Shown here in pieces: positions 24,243 to 33,646 of a stretch of DNA of 64,000 nucleotides. The notes under the pieces were generated by a model. The model worked only from the letters and a program-made list of their open reading frames with translations. It was not told where the DNA came from and made no database searches. Within the stretch, counting starts at the first letter, position 1. Every line of letters starts with the position of its first letter. Source of the stretch: Shimia sp040225985 (GTDB taxonomy: Bacteria; Pseudomonadota; Alphaproteobacteria; Rhodobacterales; Rhodobacteraceae); the NCBI RefSeq assembly GCF_040225985.1, contig NZ_JBBPEU010000001.1, forward strand, positions 619,809 through 683,808. Direction: 5' to 3'. The position numbers and the translations under genes are program-made.

Positions 24243-24962
24243 ATGCCGAACCCCACCGCTGCGATGCTGGTCATTGGTGACGAGATTCTGTCGGGGCGTA
24301 CGCGCGACTCGAACATGCATTTTCTGGCTGGCGAACTGACGAAACATGGCGTGGACCTGAAAGAGGCGCGTGTGGTCGCCGATAACAGTCCCGCCATCGT
24401 GGCCGCCTTGCAAGAGTTATCTGCTCGTTATGACCACCTGTTTACCAGCGGCGGCATCGGGCCGACCCATGACGACATCACCGCCGATTGCGTGGCCGAG
24501 GCCTTTGGCCAGTCCATTCACGTGCGCGACGATGCCTTTGCCCTGCTTGATGCCTATTACAAGGCCGAAGGGCGCGAGTTCAACGCCGCGCGCCAGCGCA
24601 TGGCGCGAATCCCGGAAAAGGCGACCCTGATCGACAACCCTGTGTCGATCGCGCCCGGGTTTACCGTGGAAAACGTACATGTCATGGCCGGTGTGCCGTC
24701 GGTGTTTCAGGCGATGGTCGCCAGTGTCCTGCCGGGCATTACCGGGGGCGCGCCGTTGTTGTCGCAATCCCTGACCATCCAGCGTGGCGAAGGCGATCTG
24801 GCCGGGCCGCTGGGTGAATTGGCCGCAGAATTCAGTGACCTGTCGATCGGGTCTTACCCGTTCCAGAAAAACGGGGCTTTCGGCGCCAATATCGTGATCC
24901 GCGGCACCGATGGCGCGCGCATCGACGCGGCCATGACCAAACTGGCCGAGGTCTTCGCATGA
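24243..24962 (+). CDS. Molybdopterin-binding (CinA N-terminal-like) protein
   Basis: A 239-residue MoCF-biosynthesis/CinA N-terminal domain protein. The signature is AAMLVIGDEILSGRTRDSN at the start, then LFTSGGIGPTHDDITADCVAEAFG in the middle. Relatives include nucleotide pyrophosphatase-like CinA domains; no C-terminal amidase domain is present. Substrate is unknown, possibly ADP-ribose or a related nucleotide. SD AAGGAG is visible just upstream of the ATG at 24243. The stop overlaps the GNAT start (ATGA), the first link of a four-gene run to 27236. Confidence 0.9.
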   Translation: MPNPTAAMLVIGDEILSGRTRDSNMHFLAGELTKHGVDLKEARVVADNSPAIVAALQELSARYDHLFTSGGIGPTHDDITADCVAEAFGQSIHVRDDAFALLDAYYKAEGREFNAARQRMARIPEKATLIDNPVSIAPGFTVENVHVMAGVPSVFQAMVASVLPGITGGAPLLSQSLTIQRGEGDLAGPLGELAAEFSDLSIGSYPFQKNGAFGANIVIRGTDGARIDAAMTKLAEVFA

Positions 24963-25687
24963 CCCTGCCCGACGCCCAAAAATTGTATGAGGTATGCGAG
25001 GCCACATGGCCCCCCGCCGTCGTGTCCGACTGTGGGCCTTTCCTGATCCGGGACGGGCAAGGGGGCGGCAAACGCGTCTCGGCGGCCACCGCAACCGGAC
25101 CATTTACGCTGGACGACATCACCGCTGCCGAAACGGTCATGCGCGCCCTGAACCAGACGCCACTGTTCCAGATCCGCGAGGGTGACGACGCGCTGGATGC
25201 GGCGCTGGCGCAGCGCGGCTATGACATCATCGACCCCGTCACGATGTACGCCGCCAAGGCCGGGGATATCGCCACCGAACTGCCCCCGCGCACCGCCGCC
25301 ATTGCCGCATGGGAGCCGCTGGCCATCATGCGCGAAATCTGGGCCGCGGGCGGCATCGGTCCCGAGCGGGTCGAGGTCATGATGCGGGTCAAGGGCCCCA
25401 AAACCGGCTTTGTCTCGCGCTGGCAGGACAAACCCGCCGGTAGCAGCTTCTGCGCCATGCACGACGGCATCAGCATGGTGCACGCAGTCGAGATCGTCCC
25501 GTTCCAGCGCCGCATGGGCGTGGGCCGCTGGCTGATGCGTCGCGCGGCGTATTGGACGCTCGACAATGGCGGGCACACGCTGTCAGTGATCTGCACCGAT
25601 GCCAACGTCGCGGCAAACGGTTTATATGCTTCCCTCGGAATGCATGTTGTGGGACGGTATCATTACCGCATTCTGCAAGACGACTGA
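24959..25687 (+). CDS. GNAT family N-acetyltransferase
   Basis: A 242-residue protein whose C-terminal half carries the GNAT core: VHAVEIVPFQRRMGVGRWLMRRAAYW contains the acetyl-CoA pyrophosphate-binding R-x-x-G-x-G/A motif (about residues 182-187), followed by NVAANGLYASLGMHVVGRYHYR, typical of motif B. The N-terminal half is a degenerate GNAT-like or family-specific domain. The acceptor substrate is unknown. It is coupled by ATGA overlap to the molybdopterin-binding gene and lies 11 nt before the AhpD-like gene. Confidence 0.87.
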   Translation: MTLPDAQKLYEVCEATWPPAVVSDCGPFLIRDGQGGGKRVSAATATGPFTLDDITAAETVMRALNQTPLFQIREGDDALDAALAQRGYDIIDPVTMYAAKAGDIATELPPRTAAIAAWEPLAIMREIWAAGGIGPERVEVMMRVKGPKTGFVSRWQDKPAGSSFCAMHDGISMVHAVEIVPFQRRMGVGRWLMRRAAYWTLDNGGHTLSVICTDANVAANGLYASLGMHVVGRYHYRILQDD

Positions 25688-25698
25688 GAGGGAGACAC

Positions 25699-26271
25699 AT
25701 GAGCCAGTCCGATTTGCCCACCGCGTTGAACCTGCCGCCGGTGGACCCGTTGCCCGAGGCGACGCAAAAATATTTCGACATTTGTCAGGAAAAGCTGGGC
25801 ATGGTGCCCAACGTGCTGCGCTCTTACGCCTTTGACATCGACAAGCTGAACGCCTTTACGGCGATGTATAACGACCTGATGCTGGCCGACAGCGGCCTGA
25901 CCAAGCTTGAGCGCGAGATGATCGCCGTGGTCGTGTCGTCAATCAACAAGTGCTTTTATTGCCTGACTGCGCATGGCGCTGCGGTGCGCGAATTGTCGGG
26001 TGATCCCGAACTGGGCGAGTTGATGGTGATGAACTACAAGGCGGCCCGTCTGGATGTCCGCCAGCGCGCGATGCTGGATTTTGCCGAGAAGATTACCAAG
26101 GAAAGCAGCGCCACCAGCGAAGCCGACCGCCAGGCTCTGCGCGATGTCGGGTTCTCGGATCGCGATATCTTTGACATCGCCAGCGTGACCGGGTTCTTCA
26201 ACATGACCAACCGCGTGGCCTCGGCCACCGACATGCGTCCGAACCCCGAGTATCACGCGCAGTTCCGGTGA
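25699..26271 (+). CDS. Peroxidase-related AhpD/carboxymuconolactone decarboxylase-like protein
   Basis: A 190-residue protein of the AhpD-like helical fold. The redox motif is KCFYCLTAHGAAV (about residues 91-103), Cys-x-x-Cys followed by His, as in the uncharacterised peroxidase-related subgroup. The LGMVPNVLRSYA segment near the N-terminus is typical. It probably works as an alkylhydroperoxidase or thiol-disulfide enzyme. SD GAGGGAGA is upstream. Its TGA overlaps the GTG start of the OmpA-like gene (GTGA), so translation is coupled. Confidence 0.9.
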   Translation: MSQSDLPTALNLPPVDPLPEATQKYFDICQEKLGMVPNVLRSYAFDIDKLNAFTAMYNDLMLADSGLTKLEREMIAVVVSSINKCFYCLTAHGAAVRELSGDPELGELMVMNYKAARLDVRQRAMLDFAEKITKESSATSEADRQALRDVGFSDRDIFDIASVTGFFNMTNRVASATDMRPNPEYHAQFR

Positions 26272-27236
26272 AACGTCTTGCGGTCATAGCCGTTCTCCTG
26301 TGGCCGCATGTCGGGCTTGGCTTTTCGCCCGACCTGCCCGACGGGGCCGCCGCGCTCGCCGACAGGGTGGTGCCCGATCATGTCTATGATTTTCCGATCG
26401 GCGTCTGGGACAATGGCGCGTTACCTGTCGAGCGCCTGCAGGGAGACGCCGTTCAGCGCAGTTGGCGGCTGGATGCCGGTGTCATGTCGCCCGCCGTGTT
26501 GATGGAAAGTCTGCGCAAACAGGTGGCCGAAGATGGCTATGAGATCACCGTGGATTGCGCGGCCCAGCCCTGCGGCGGGTTCGATTTCCGTTATGCGATC
26601 GAGGTGATGACTCCGCCCGACATGTTTGTCGATCTGGCCGAGTATTACTTTCTCGGGGCAACGCGGGGTCAGGGCCCCTCGCGCGAGGCGCTGACCATCC
26701 TGACCAGCCGTTCGGCCCTGTCGAGCATGCTGCAGATCATCGAGATCCTGCCAGAGGGCCAAGCCGCCCCGCCCAAGGGTTCGCCCACGTCAGACCCGGT
26801 GCGCCCGATGGCCCGGCCTGATCCGGCGGAGGTGGTTGTAAAACCTCAGAACGACGCGCAGGGGCTGGTTCCGTCCTTGCTGGCCAACGGACATGCGGTT
26901 CTGCCTGATCTGGAATTTGCCACCGGGTCTGCGGAACTGGGTGCCGGAGAGTTTGCTGCGCTTATGGAACTCGCGGCGTGGCTGGGGGGCGATCCGGCCC
27001 GCCGTGTGGCGCTGGTGGGCCATACCGACAATGCAGGCAGCACCGAGACGAACCTATCCCTGTCCGAGGGCCGTGCCCGCGCGGTCATGCAACGTCTGAT
27101 CACGCGTCACGAGGTCGGCGAGACCCAGCTTGAAGCGCACGGTGTCGGCTATTATGCGCCTGTTACCTCGAACGCCACGGCAGAGGGGCGGGACCAAAAC
27201 CGCCGCGTCGAAGTTGTCATTCTGTCAGCCCCCTGA
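26268..27236 (+). CDS. OmpA family peptidoglycan-associated protein
   Basis: A 322-residue exported protein. The N-terminus KRLAVIAVLLWPHVGLGFS is a signal peptide. A middle domain (about 30-170) is unassigned and has a Cys pair (DCAAQPCGGFDF). A proline-rich linker follows near 175-200, then an OmpA-like domain (about 210-320) with LVGHTDNAGSTETNLSLSEGRARAV, which contains the Asp and Arg that bind diaminopimelate. It likely tethers the envelope to peptidoglycan. The GTG start overlaps the previous stop. It converges with a LysR gene. Confidence 0.9.
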   Translation: MKRLAVIAVLLWPHVGLGFSPDLPDGAAALADRVVPDHVYDFPIGVWDNGALPVERLQGDAVQRSWRLDAGVMSPAVLMESLRKQVAEDGYEITVDCAAQPCGGFDFRYAIEVMTPPDMFVDLAEYYFLGATRGQGPSREALTILTSRSALSSMLQIIEILPEGQAAPPKGSPTSDPVRPMARPDPAEVVVKPQNDAQGLVPSLLANGHAVLPDLEFATGSAELGAGEFAALMELAAWLGGDPARRVALVGHTDNAGSTETNLSLSEGRARAVMQRLITRHEVGETQLEAHGVGYYAPVTSNATAEGRDQNRRVEVVILSAP

Positions 27237-27266
27237 TCCGCGATAATCCGGATCTGCAAAAGAAAA

Positions 27267-27289
27267 GGCCCGGGGCTGCGACCCGGGCC
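27267..27289 (-). terminator. Terminator after lysR-type gene
   Basis: GGCCCGGG (27267-27274) pairs with CCCGGGCC (27282-27289). Reading the minus strand, TTTTCTTTT follows, which fits the end of the LysR transcript; the plus-side T-run is poorer. Confidence 0.75.
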
Positions 27290-27326
27290 AGTCAGGCTTT
27301 TGGAAAAAGCCGGGGGAATAGGGAAG

Positions 27327-28232
27327 TTACCAGTCGGTCGGGCCCTTGTCGGCGAAGGCATGGACCAGGAAGTCGATGAAGGCGCGCACCTTCGGCTGGG
27401 TAAAGCGGCCGGGCGGATAGACGGCATAGATACCCTGCGTCTCGACCGGCAGATCGGGGATCACGTCCTCGACCAGACCTTGCGCCATGGCGTCGGCATA
27501 CAGGAAAGACGGTAGGTAAGCGATCCCGAGACCCGCCACAGCGGCGTTCAGCAGGGATTGCCCGTCATTCACACTCAGCCAACCGGCGGTGCGGACCTGA
27601 CGTTTCTCGCCCGAGGGCGCGGTCAGCTTCCAGACGGCGCCGTTGGACTGGTTCGAATAGTGCAGCAGCTTATGTTCGTTCAGGTCGTCGATCTTTTCGG
27701 GGCGGCCGTATTTCTCGAAATAGGCGGGGCTGGCGATCATGCGTTTGGTGGTTTCGGTCAGCTTGCGTGCCCGTAGCGTACTGTCTTCGAGTTCCCCAAT
27801 ACGGATCGCCATGTCAAAGCCTTCCGAGATCAGTTCGACATAGCGGTTGTTCAGCACCATGTTGACCGTGATTTCGGGGAATTCAGCCAGAAATTCGCCC
27901 AGTACCGGCGACAGGTGATTGACGCCAAAATCGGTGGCCACGCTGATCCGCAGCAGGCCGGACGGGGCCGACTGCATCGACGTTACCAGCGCATCCGCTT
28001 CGCCCGCGTCATTCAGCACACGGCGCGCGCGGTCGTAATAGGCAAGGCCGATTTCCGTGGGGCTGACACGGCGCGTGGTCCGGTTCAGCAGCCGCGCGCC
28101 AAGCCGTGCCTCAAGCGACGAGACATGTTTCGAAACCGCCGATTTCGAAATGCCCATCTTCTTGGCCGCATCAGTAAATCCACCCTGATCCACCACCGTG
28201 GCAAAGGCTTCCATTTCGGTCAGGCGATCCAT
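27327..28232 (-). CDS. LysR family transcriptional regulator
   Basis: A 301-residue LTTR. The winged helix spans residues ~1-60: MEAFATVVDQGGFTDAAKKMGISKSAVSKHVSSLEARLGARLLNRTTRRVSPTEIG. The effector domain is typical of the CrgA/AaeR-like group (RISVATDFGVNHLSPVLGEFLAEFPEI). It lies 144 nt downstream of an AEC transporter gene on the same strand rather than divergent from a target, so its target is not obvious. A downstream terminator is present. Confidence 0.92.
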   Translation of the reverse strand: MDRLTEMEAFATVVDQGGFTDAAKKMGISKSAVSKHVSSLEARLGARLLNRTTRRVSPTEIGLAYYDRARRVLNDAGEADALVTSMQSAPSGLLRISVATDFGVNHLSPVLGEFLAEFPEITVNMVLNNRYVELISEGFDMAIRIGELEDSTLRARKLTETTKRMIASPAYFEKYGRPEKIDDLNEHKLLHYSNQSNGAVWKLTAPSGEKRQVRTAGWLSVNDGQSLLNAAVAGLGIAYLPSFLYADAMAQGLVEDVIPDLPVETQGIYAVYPPGRFTQPKVRAFIDFLVHAFADKGPTDW

Positions 28233-28376
28233 GTTCTCATTACCTCACATCTCGTGTTCAAGGATGAGTTATCGGTGCCAAATTGGGCAGAAGCAGGGCG
28301 GTGCTCAGACAATATCAGGGTTTTGCAGCGGATCGTTTGCGTCGCGGAAACAGCGAAACAATCGGTTTCCCGTGGC

Positions 28377-29285
28377 TCAGAACACCAGCTCGATCAGCGT
28401 GATCCAGACCGGCAAAGTGACCGCCCCAAGCAATGTAGACTGGGCCACCAGCGTCGCCGACAGGGTCCGGTCGGCCCCGAATCCAGCGGCCAGAACATGC
28501 GAGGCCGACGCGGTTGGCATGCAGGCAAACAGGGTCAGTGTCGTGGCCAGCACCGGATCGGTGCCCAGCAGAACACAGCTGCCCATGGTCAGCGCGGGCA
28601 GAATCACCAGCTTGGTCGCACAAAGGATGCCGCTGAACCGGTCAAGTTTGGCCAGCGCGCCCCAGTTCATGGTCGCACCGACAGAAATCAGCGCCACGGG
28701 GATGGCCGCCTGCGCAATCATCTCCAGCGGCGCCAGCAGCGGTGCCGGAATGCTAATGCCGCTCAGCCCCACGATCACGCCAGAGACTGACGCGATCAGG
28801 AACGGGTTGGTGGCGACTTTTTTCAGGGTCTGGACAAGCGATCCGCTTCCCCGCGACAGGGCGCTGACCGCGAATACGTTGGCCACCGGGATAGCCATGC
28901 CCACTGCCACAGCCAGTTCCCCGATCGGGGGATTGGACAGGGTGGTGACCGCCACAAAGGCCAGCGCCGTGTTGAATCGCCAAGCGGTCTGCCACGCTCC
29001 GGCGAAATCCAGAAAACTGTCGGGCCCGAAGCGTCGCGCGAGATACCCGAAACACAAGCCCGCCGTCAGAATGGCCCAGACCGCCGGTCCGATACTGAAG
29101 ATATCGCGCAGGGCGATGGGGCGCTGCGAGGCCGCGACAAAGATCAACGTGGGAAACAGAATCTCGAAGTTCAGCTTGTCCAGCCCTTGCCACGCATTCA
29201 CCGAAAGGCGATTGCGCACCAGCCCCCCGAGTCCCACCATCAGGAAACTGGGTAGAAGACCAACAAGAATCGCGACAAAGACCAT
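28377..29285 (-). CDS. AEC family transporter (auxin efflux carrier-like)
   Basis: A 302-residue permease with about ten transmembrane segments in two inverted halves, typical of the AEC family. Members export or import small carboxylates and related anions. The N-terminus at 29285 (MVFVAILVGLLPSFLMVGLGGLVR) begins the first helix; the longer frame from 29336 adds a polar tail without support. ISIPAPLLAPLEMIAQAAIPVALISVGATM is the conserved crossover region. It lies upstream of, and probably cotranscribed with, the LysR gene. A second AEC gene is at 51460-52389. Confidence 0.87.
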   Translation of the reverse strand: MVFVAILVGLLPSFLMVGLGGLVRNRLSVNAWQGLDKLNFEILFPTLIFVAASQRPIALRDIFSIGPAVWAILTAGLCFGYLARRFGPDSFLDFAGAWQTAWRFNTALAFVAVTTLSNPPIGELAVAVGMAIPVANVFAVSALSRGSGSLVQTLKKVATNPFLIASVSGVIVGLSGISIPAPLLAPLEMIAQAAIPVALISVGATMNWGALAKLDRFSGILCATKLVILPALTMGSCVLLGTDPVLATTLTLFACMPTASASHVLAAGFGADRTLSATLVAQSTLLGAVTLPVWITLIELVF

Positions 29286-29417
29286 GCGCCCATCTAGGCA
29301 GATTGTTTCGAGGCGGCAATCTTGAAAGCGCACCAAGGCCGGCCCGTACGCGCCGAATTTGGTCGCTGCCTACGTGACGTGATATGACTGTGCATCTGCA
29401 CAGAACGGGATACCCAG

Positions 29418-30356
29418 ATGTCACTGCACCGCCAAACCCTCCCGCAAAAAGCGGACTTACCCTTTCTGGCCTATGTCGGGATGGAAACCGATCTGATCTT
29501 CAACCGTGGCATGGATTTGCCCGGATTTGCCTCTTACCCATTGCTGGAAACGAAGGAAGGCCGCGAAACACTCTGCGGCTATTTCCGGCAATTGATGCGC
29601 ATTGCCCAGACTCATGGGCTGGGGGTGATCCTTGAAAGCCCCACTTGGGTGGCGAACGCAGATCGTGCAAGGCCGCTTGGGTATACACCAGCGCAATTGG
29701 CCGATTTCAACAAGGCGGCAATCGCGCTGATGGTCGACATGCGTAACGAGATCGGGGATCTGCCAACGGTGATCAGCGCCAATATCGGCCCGCGCGATGA
29801 TGCCTATGCGCCGGGCACGCAGATGACGGCCAAGGACGCCGAAGCATATCATAGGCAACAGATCACCACGCTATCCGACACCAAGGTCGATATCGTCAGT
29901 GCTTACACGCTGGCCTACCCTGCAGAGGCGATCGGCATCGTCAACGCCGCGCGAAGCTGTGACTTGCCTGTCATCGTGGCGTTCACGGTCGAAACCGATA
30001 GCTGCCTGCCCACGGGGATGTCACTGGGGGATGCGATTTGCGCCGTGGATGACGCGACCGACGGCTATGCTCGCTATTTCATGATTAATTGTGCGCATCC
30101 GGATCACTTTACCCCTAGCCTTGACGACGCCCCGTGGATGCGTCGCCTGCAAGGGGTGGTGGCAAATGCTTCGCGTTGCAGTCACGCAGAACTGGACGAG
30201 GCGACCGAGCTTGATGACGGCAATCCTGCCGAACTAGCAGATCAACTGGCCGCCCTGCGCCAGCAAAACCCCAGCTTGAATGTGCTTGGGGGGTGTTGCG
30301 GCACAGATATGCGGCACATGGAGCAGCTTGCGCAGCGACTGGCGCGCAGTTCCTAA
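29418..30356 (+). CDS. Homocysteine S-methyltransferase family protein
   Basis: A 312-residue enzyme with the zinc-dependent methyltransferase barrel. Zinc ligands are the Cys in MINCAHPDHF (about residue 215) and the Cys pair in GGCCGTD (about residues 292-295). The N-terminus has GMETDLIFNRGMDLP. It probably transfers a methyl group from S-methylmethionine, betaine or a similar donor to homocysteine. No B12 domain is present. Its TAA stop shares the tetranucleotide CTAA with the opposing fadH stop. Confidence 0.88.
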   Translation: MSLHRQTLPQKADLPFLAYVGMETDLIFNRGMDLPGFASYPLLETKEGRETLCGYFRQLMRIAQTHGLGVILESPTWVANADRARPLGYTPAQLADFNKAAIALMVDMRNEIGDLPTVISANIGPRDDAYAPGTQMTAKDAEAYHRQQITTLSDTKVDIVSAYTLAYPAEAIGIVNAARSCDLPVIVAFTVETDSCLPTGMSLGDAICAVDDATDGYARYFMINCAHPDHFTPSLDDAPWMRRLQGVVANASRCSHAELDEATELDDGNPAELADQLAALRQQNPSLNVLGGCCGTDMRHMEQLAQRLARSS

Positions 30357-32380
30357 AGTGCGGCGGCCAGCCTTGTGCCCTGGTCAATCGCGCGTTTGGC
30401 GTCAAGTTCAGCGGCCACGTCGGCCCCGCCGATGACATGTGGCGTGATCCCCCTGGCTTCGAGCGCGTCGGCCAGTGATCGGTCGGGAAGTTGCCCGGCG
30501 CAGATCACGATATTGTCCACTTCGAGAACCTGTGGGTTCTCGCGCGTCTCTCCGAACGAGATATGCAGCCCGGCGTCGTCGATCTTTTCATAGTTCACGC
30601 CGCCCATCATTTGCACGTTCTTCATCTTGAGCGCGGCGCGGTGGATCCAGCCGGTGGTCTTGCCCAGCCCCTTCCCCAGCGCCTTGGCCTTGCGCTGCAT
30701 CAGCGTGACCTCGCGCGCGGGCGCATGGGGTTGCGGGCCTTCAGGGGCCAAGCCACCTGGGGTGGTTTCGGGGTCGCCGACGCCCCATTCCTTCATCCAT
30801 TCCGGCAGGTTTTCGGTCAGGCTTTCGCCTTCGTGCACGAGAAACTCGGTCACGTCAAAGCCGATGCCGCCCGCGCCGATCACGGCGACACGTCTGCCCA
30901 CCGGTTTCTTTTCGCGCAGCACGTCAAGATAAGACAGGACTTCGGGGCGGTCGCTGCCGGGGATGCCCGGATCGCGCGGCACGATGCCGGTCGAGATCAC
31001 CACCTCGTCAAACCCGGCCAGATCATCGGCCGAAACCTCGGTTTTCAGGCGCAGGTCGATGCCTTCGGCGGCGACCATGGTTTCATACCAGTCGACCAGC
31101 CCCCAGAATTCTTCCTTGCCCGGAATCTGCTTGGCCACGTTCAACTGCCCGCCCAACTTGTCGGCGCGATCAAACAGCGTGACCTTGTGCCCGCGTTGTG
31201 CAGCCGTGATCGCGGTAGACAGGCCCGCAGGGCCAGCGCCCACAACGGCGACGGTTTTGGGCGCAGCGGCGGGGGTGATCTGCAATTCGGTCTCGTGACA
31301 GGCACGCGGGTTCACGAGGCAAGAGGTCAGCTTGCCCGAGAAGGTGTGATCCAGACAGGCCTGGTTACATCCGATGCAGGGCGCAATCTGGTCGGCGCGG
31401 CCCTTGGCGGCCTTGTTGACGAAATCCGCATCCGCAAGGAAGGGGCGCGCCATCGACACCATATCGGCGCAGCCTTCGGCCAGAACCTCTTCGGCCACGT
31501 CGGGCATGTTGATCCGGTTCGAGGTGATGACGGGAATGCCCACCTTGCCCATCAGTTTTTTCGTGACCCACGCAAAGGCGCGGCGCGGTACGCTGGTGGC
31601 GATGGTCGGGATACGCGCTTCGTGCCAGCCGATGCCGGTGTTGATGATGGTGGCACCGGCCGCCTCGACAGCCCGGGCCAGTTGCACCACTTCTTCATGG
31701 GTCGATCCGTTGGGGATCAGGTCGATCATCGACAGGCGGTAGATGATGATGAAATCCTCGCCCACGGCCTCGCGGCAGCGGCGCACCACCTCGACCGGCA
31801 GGCGCATGCGGTTTTCGTAAGACCCGCCCCAGCGGTCTGTGCGCTTGTTGGTGTGGGTAACAAGGAACTGGTTGAGGAAATAGCCCTCGGATCCCATGAT
31901 CTCGACCCCGTCATAGCCTGCTTCGCGGGCGCGCACGGTGGCGGTCACGAAATCCTGGATCTGTTTCTCGATCCCCTCTTCGTCCAGCTCTTTCGGCGGG
32001 AAGGGCGAGATCGGCGACTTGATGGCAGAGGCCGAGACACATTCCGGACCATAGGCATAACGGCCCGCATGCAGGATCTGCATGGCGATCTTGCCGCCGC
32101 CTTCATGCACGCGGTCGGTCACGATCTTGTGGTTTGCGATGTCCTGATCGTTGAACAGGCCCGCCGCGCCGGGAAAGACGCCGCCCTCTTTCGACGGGGC
32201 CATGCCGCCGGTCACGATGAGCGCCGCGCCGCCGCGCGCGCGTTCACCATAGAACTCGGCCACGCGGTTCCAGTCCTTGGTTTCTTCCAGTCCGGTATGC
32301 ATCGAGCCCATCAACACGCGGTTTTTCAGCGTGGTGAAGCCCAGATCAAGCGGTGCCAACAGATGGGGATAGTCTGTCAT
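30353..32380 (-). CDS. fadH: 2,4-dienoyl-CoA reductase (NADPH)
   Basis: A 675-residue FMN/FAD/[4Fe-4S] enzyme that removes double bonds during oxidation of unsaturated fatty acids. It aligns extensively by eye with E. coli FadH: LLAPLDLGFTTLKNRVLMGS at the start, EIMGSEGYFLNQFL, ATIINTGIGWHEARIPTIAT and the cluster cysteines in CIGCNQACLDHTF..SCLVNPRAC. The FAD motif VAVVGAGPAGLSTAITAA and a second Rossmann motif VAVIGAGGIGFD follow. It is complete at the usual length. Other β-oxidation genes are not adjacent. Confidence 0.97.
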   Translation of the reverse strand: MTDYPHLLAPLDLGFTTLKNRVLMGSMHTGLEETKDWNRVAEFYGERARGGAALIVTGGMAPSKEGGVFPGAAGLFNDQDIANHKIVTDRVHEGGGKIAMQILHAGRYAYGPECVSASAIKSPISPFPPKELDEEGIEKQIQDFVTATVRAREAGYDGVEIMGSEGYFLNQFLVTHTNKRTDRWGGSYENRMRLPVEVVRRCREAVGEDFIIIYRLSMIDLIPNGSTHEEVVQLARAVEAAGATIINTGIGWHEARIPTIATSVPRRAFAWVTKKLMGKVGIPVITSNRINMPDVAEEVLAEGCADMVSMARPFLADADFVNKAAKGRADQIAPCIGCNQACLDHTFSGKLTSCLVNPRACHETELQITPAAAPKTVAVVGAGPAGLSTAITAAQRGHKVTLFDRADKLGGQLNVAKQIPGKEEFWGLVDWYETMVAAEGIDLRLKTEVSADDLAGFDEVVISTGIVPRDPGIPGSDRPEVLSYLDVLREKKPVGRRVAVIGAGGIGFDVTEFLVHEGESLTENLPEWMKEWGVGDPETTPGGLAPEGPQPHAPAREVTLMQRKAKALGKGLGKTTGWIHRAALKMKNVQMMGGVNYEKIDDAGLHISFGETRENPQVLEVDNIVICAGQLPDRSLADALEARGITPHVIGGADVAAELDAKRAIDQGTRLAAAL

Positions 32381-32458
32381 GGGTGCCTCCTCAAATTTGC
32401 TTTACCAAAACGTAAGGGCAGGGGTTTGTCATGTGGAACGCCGCGTAAATCCGCGCGA

Positions 32459-32773
32459 TCAGACGTCGCGTAAAACGGTGCCGGCGGCATTGTCGATGAC
32501 CAGTGGCGTTTCAAAATAGACGAAGGTCGGGCGACTGCCATAGAGGCTCTCGGCCAGGTCGCACCATGCGTCGTCATGCGCGGCCTTTGCGGCCTCGAGT
32601 GTCTCCCATAGATAAATGCCACCACCGGTCCGGGCGGCCGGATCGTAAAGATACTGTTTGCGGATCAGGGCGGGGCGATCTTGCCAGCGCGGGATCGTGG
32701 CCTCGAACAATTCGAGCACACGGGCGCGGGGCATGTCCTCGGGCAATGTGAAACGGACGATTTCGGTGATCAT
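32459..32773 (-). CDS. YdhR-like / dimeric α-β barrel monooxygenase-type protein
   Basis: A 104-residue protein with a ferredoxin-like dimeric barrel pattern: EIVRFTLPEDMPRARVLELFEATIPRWQDRPALIRKQYL, then GGGIYLWETLEAAKAAHDDAW. This resembles YdhR and other small putative monooxygenases. No cofactor site is expected in this fold. The ATG at 32773 was chosen because the longer frame from 32869 adds an unrelated tail. It lies 78 nt upstream of fadH on the same strand and could be cotranscribed, and is divergent from the SDR gene. Confidence 0.8.
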   Translation of the reverse strand: MITEIVRFTLPEDMPRARVLELFEATIPRWQDRPALIRKQYLYDPAARTGGGIYLWETLEAAKAAHDDAWCDLAESLYGSRPTFVYFETPLVIDNAAGTVLRDV

Positions 32774-32887
32774 ATGGTGTCCTCCCGACCCCAGAAAACA
32801 GAGCCGGATGGGATCTGTCACGTCAAAACGGCTGGAACGTCCGACAGAGCATGGGCAATATGGCGCCAAATCAATCAGGAGACGGGC

Positions 32888-33646
32888 ATGGCCGACTACG
32901 GTGTTTTTTCTCTTACGGGGCAGACGGCGCTTGTCACCGGATCGAACAGCGGGCTTGGGTTTGCGGCGGCGCGGCTTTTGGCCGAGGCGGGGGCGATGGT
33001 CTGGGTCAATGGCCGGGACCGGGACGCAACCGCGGCTGCCGCAGAGGCGATCCGTTCAGACGGGGGGCAGGCGCGGGCCCTGGCCTTTGATGTGGCCGAT
33101 GCCGATGCCGTGGACGCGGCCATTTCCGAGATTGCCGAGGACGGGCTTTCGATCCTCGTAAACAATGTTGGGATGCGCGACAGGCGCACCTTGCCCGAGT
33201 TCAGCCGCGCCGATGTGATGCGCCTGCTTGAGGTCGATCTGGTTGCGCCGTTCATGCTCTGCCAGAAGGCGGCGGGTTTGATGGGGGCTGGCGGGCGGAT
33301 CGTGAATATCTCGTCCATCGCGGGGATCATCGCGCAGTCGGGCGATGCGGCCTATACCACCGCCAAGGCGGGGATCAATGGCATGACCCGCGCGCTGGCG
33401 GCCGAATTGGGGCCGCAGGGGATCACCGTCAACGCCATCGCGCCGGGGTTCTTCAAGACAGAACCCAACCGTGCCGCCGCCGCCGATCCCGCCATTCAGG
33501 CGCGACTCGAGGCTGCCACGTCGCTCGGCCGTTGGGGGGAACCGGCGGAGTTGGCCCCTGCGATCCTGTTTCTGGCCTCGCCTGCGGCGAGCTATGTCAC
33601 GGGGCAGGTTCTGGCGGTGGATGGCGGCTATACCGCACATTATTAG
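32888..33646 (+). CDS. SDR family NAD(P)-dependent oxidoreductase
   Basis: A 252-residue classical short-chain dehydrogenase. The cofactor motif TGSNSGLGFAAARLLAEAGA is at residues ~17-36 and NNVGMRD around 93. The catalytic Ser lies in IVNISSIAG, followed by YTTAKAGINGMTRALAAELG with the Tyr-x-x-x-Lys pair. The C-terminal YVTGQVLAVDGGYTAHY is typical of FabG/gluconate dehydrogenase-like members. Substrate cannot be assigned. The ATG at 32888 sits just after a GGAG. It is divergent from the YdhR-like gene. Confidence 0.93.
   Translation: MADYGVFSLTGQTALVTGSNSGLGFAAARLLAEAGAMVWVNGRDRDATAAAAEAIRSDGGQARALAFDVADADAVDAAISEIAEDGLSILVNNVGMRDRRTLPEFSRADVMRLLEVDLVAPFMLCQKAAGLMGAGGRIVNISSIAGIIAQSGDAAYTTAKAGINGMTRALAAELGPQGITVNAIAPGFFKTEPNRAAAADPAIQARLEAATSLGRWGEPAELAPAILFLASPAASYVTGQVLAVDGGYTAHY

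Noticed and set aside
30491..32473. 660-codon open frame on the plus strand opposite fadH
   Set aside because: fadH is conserved throughout. The antisense product is low-complexity and His/Ala/Arg-rich with no family resemblance.
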